From contig NW_024609884.1 of NCBI RefSeq assembly GCF_016920785.2, positions 83,698,722 to 83,762,721 of the forward strand: a stretch of DNA of 64,000 nucleotides, in the 5' to 3' direction. The position numbers and the translations under genes are program-made. Below are positions 63,940 to 64,000 of the stretch, in pieces. Positions within the stretch are counted from its first letter, which is position 1. Each line of letters begins with the position of its first letter. The notes below the pieces were generated by a model, which was not told where the DNA came from, did no database searches, and saw nothing but the letters and a program-made list of their open reading frames with translations. The DNA is from Ixodes scapularis (lineage: Eukaryota; Arthropoda; Arachnida; Ixodida; Ixodidae).

Positions 63940-64000
63940 ACTGTCCAAGAACGCTGTCCTGTCTAGTGGCTCTACCTGTGGGCGTTCGATGCCACTTGCC

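Overview
The window is a piece of a large, repeat-rich animal nuclear genome. It has spliced genes with GT-AG introns from about 55 bp to more than 8 kb, tRNA-derived SINE-like sequences, Penelope-like and non-LTR retroelement remnants, and many foldback or MITE-type DNA transposons. The two host genes are metazoan orthologues. The mixture of very long and tiny introns, Penelope-like elements and TTAA- or TA-flanked foldbacks suggests an arthropod, most likely a chelicerate such as an ixodid tick. The species is an inference and cannot be fixed from sequence reading alone.

Region 1 (about 1-9,200, + strand) holds the 3' two thirds of KCMF1, a putative E3 ubiquitin ligase. Five coding exons encode the Di19-type zinc fingers, the conserved middle, a Gln-rich helix and a divergent Ala/Pro/Thr-rich C-terminus. 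The ZZ-domain exons lie upstream, outside the window.

Region 2 (about 9,200-20,100) is intergenic. I see no host gene in it. It carries foldback elements, two TA-flanked Tc1/mariner-like MITEs, a 553-bp copy of a dispersed family (here 'family A'), a complex GC-rich repeat block, and a nearly complete but decayed Mutator-like (MULE) transposon. That MULE has 9-bp target-site duplications and terminal inverted repeats built from an iterated 15-bp motif.

Region 3 (20,121-63,892, + strand) is essentially a complete insulin-degrading enzyme gene (IDE, M16A inverzincin metalloprotease). From the cytosolic-type ATG at 20,161, 26 coding exons join in frame into 976 codons plus a TAG stop. This is almost the length of human IDE counted from its second Met. 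It keeps the HxxEH zinc motif, the distal Glu, the Arg/Tyr substrate-binding pair of the C-terminal half, and a canonical peroxisomal C-terminal SKL. Three of its 25 mapped introns use GC-AG splice sites, one exon is only 27 nt, and several introns are 55-67 bp. The ATG exon is open upstream to a 3' splice site, so an alternative mitochondrial presequence exon is likely further 5'.

The long IDE introns hold nearly all the remaining sequence: a 1.55-kb foldback, a Penelope-like element with inverted ends and a 12-bp duplication, a hAT MITE with a perfect 8-bp duplication, a dead non-LTR retrotransposon with a hairpin MITE inside it, a 12-bp-unit minisatellite, TTAA-flanked elements, a ~3-kb TA-flanked element, a second iterated-TIR element with a 10-bp duplication, and a head-to-head Penelope pair inserted in a family A copy. 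No rRNA genes, CRISPR arrays or bacterial features are present. The two host genes are collinear and functionally unrelated as far as can be seen. I found no new multi-gene system; the most notable signals are the splice-site and targeting features of IDE and the iterated-TIR transposons.
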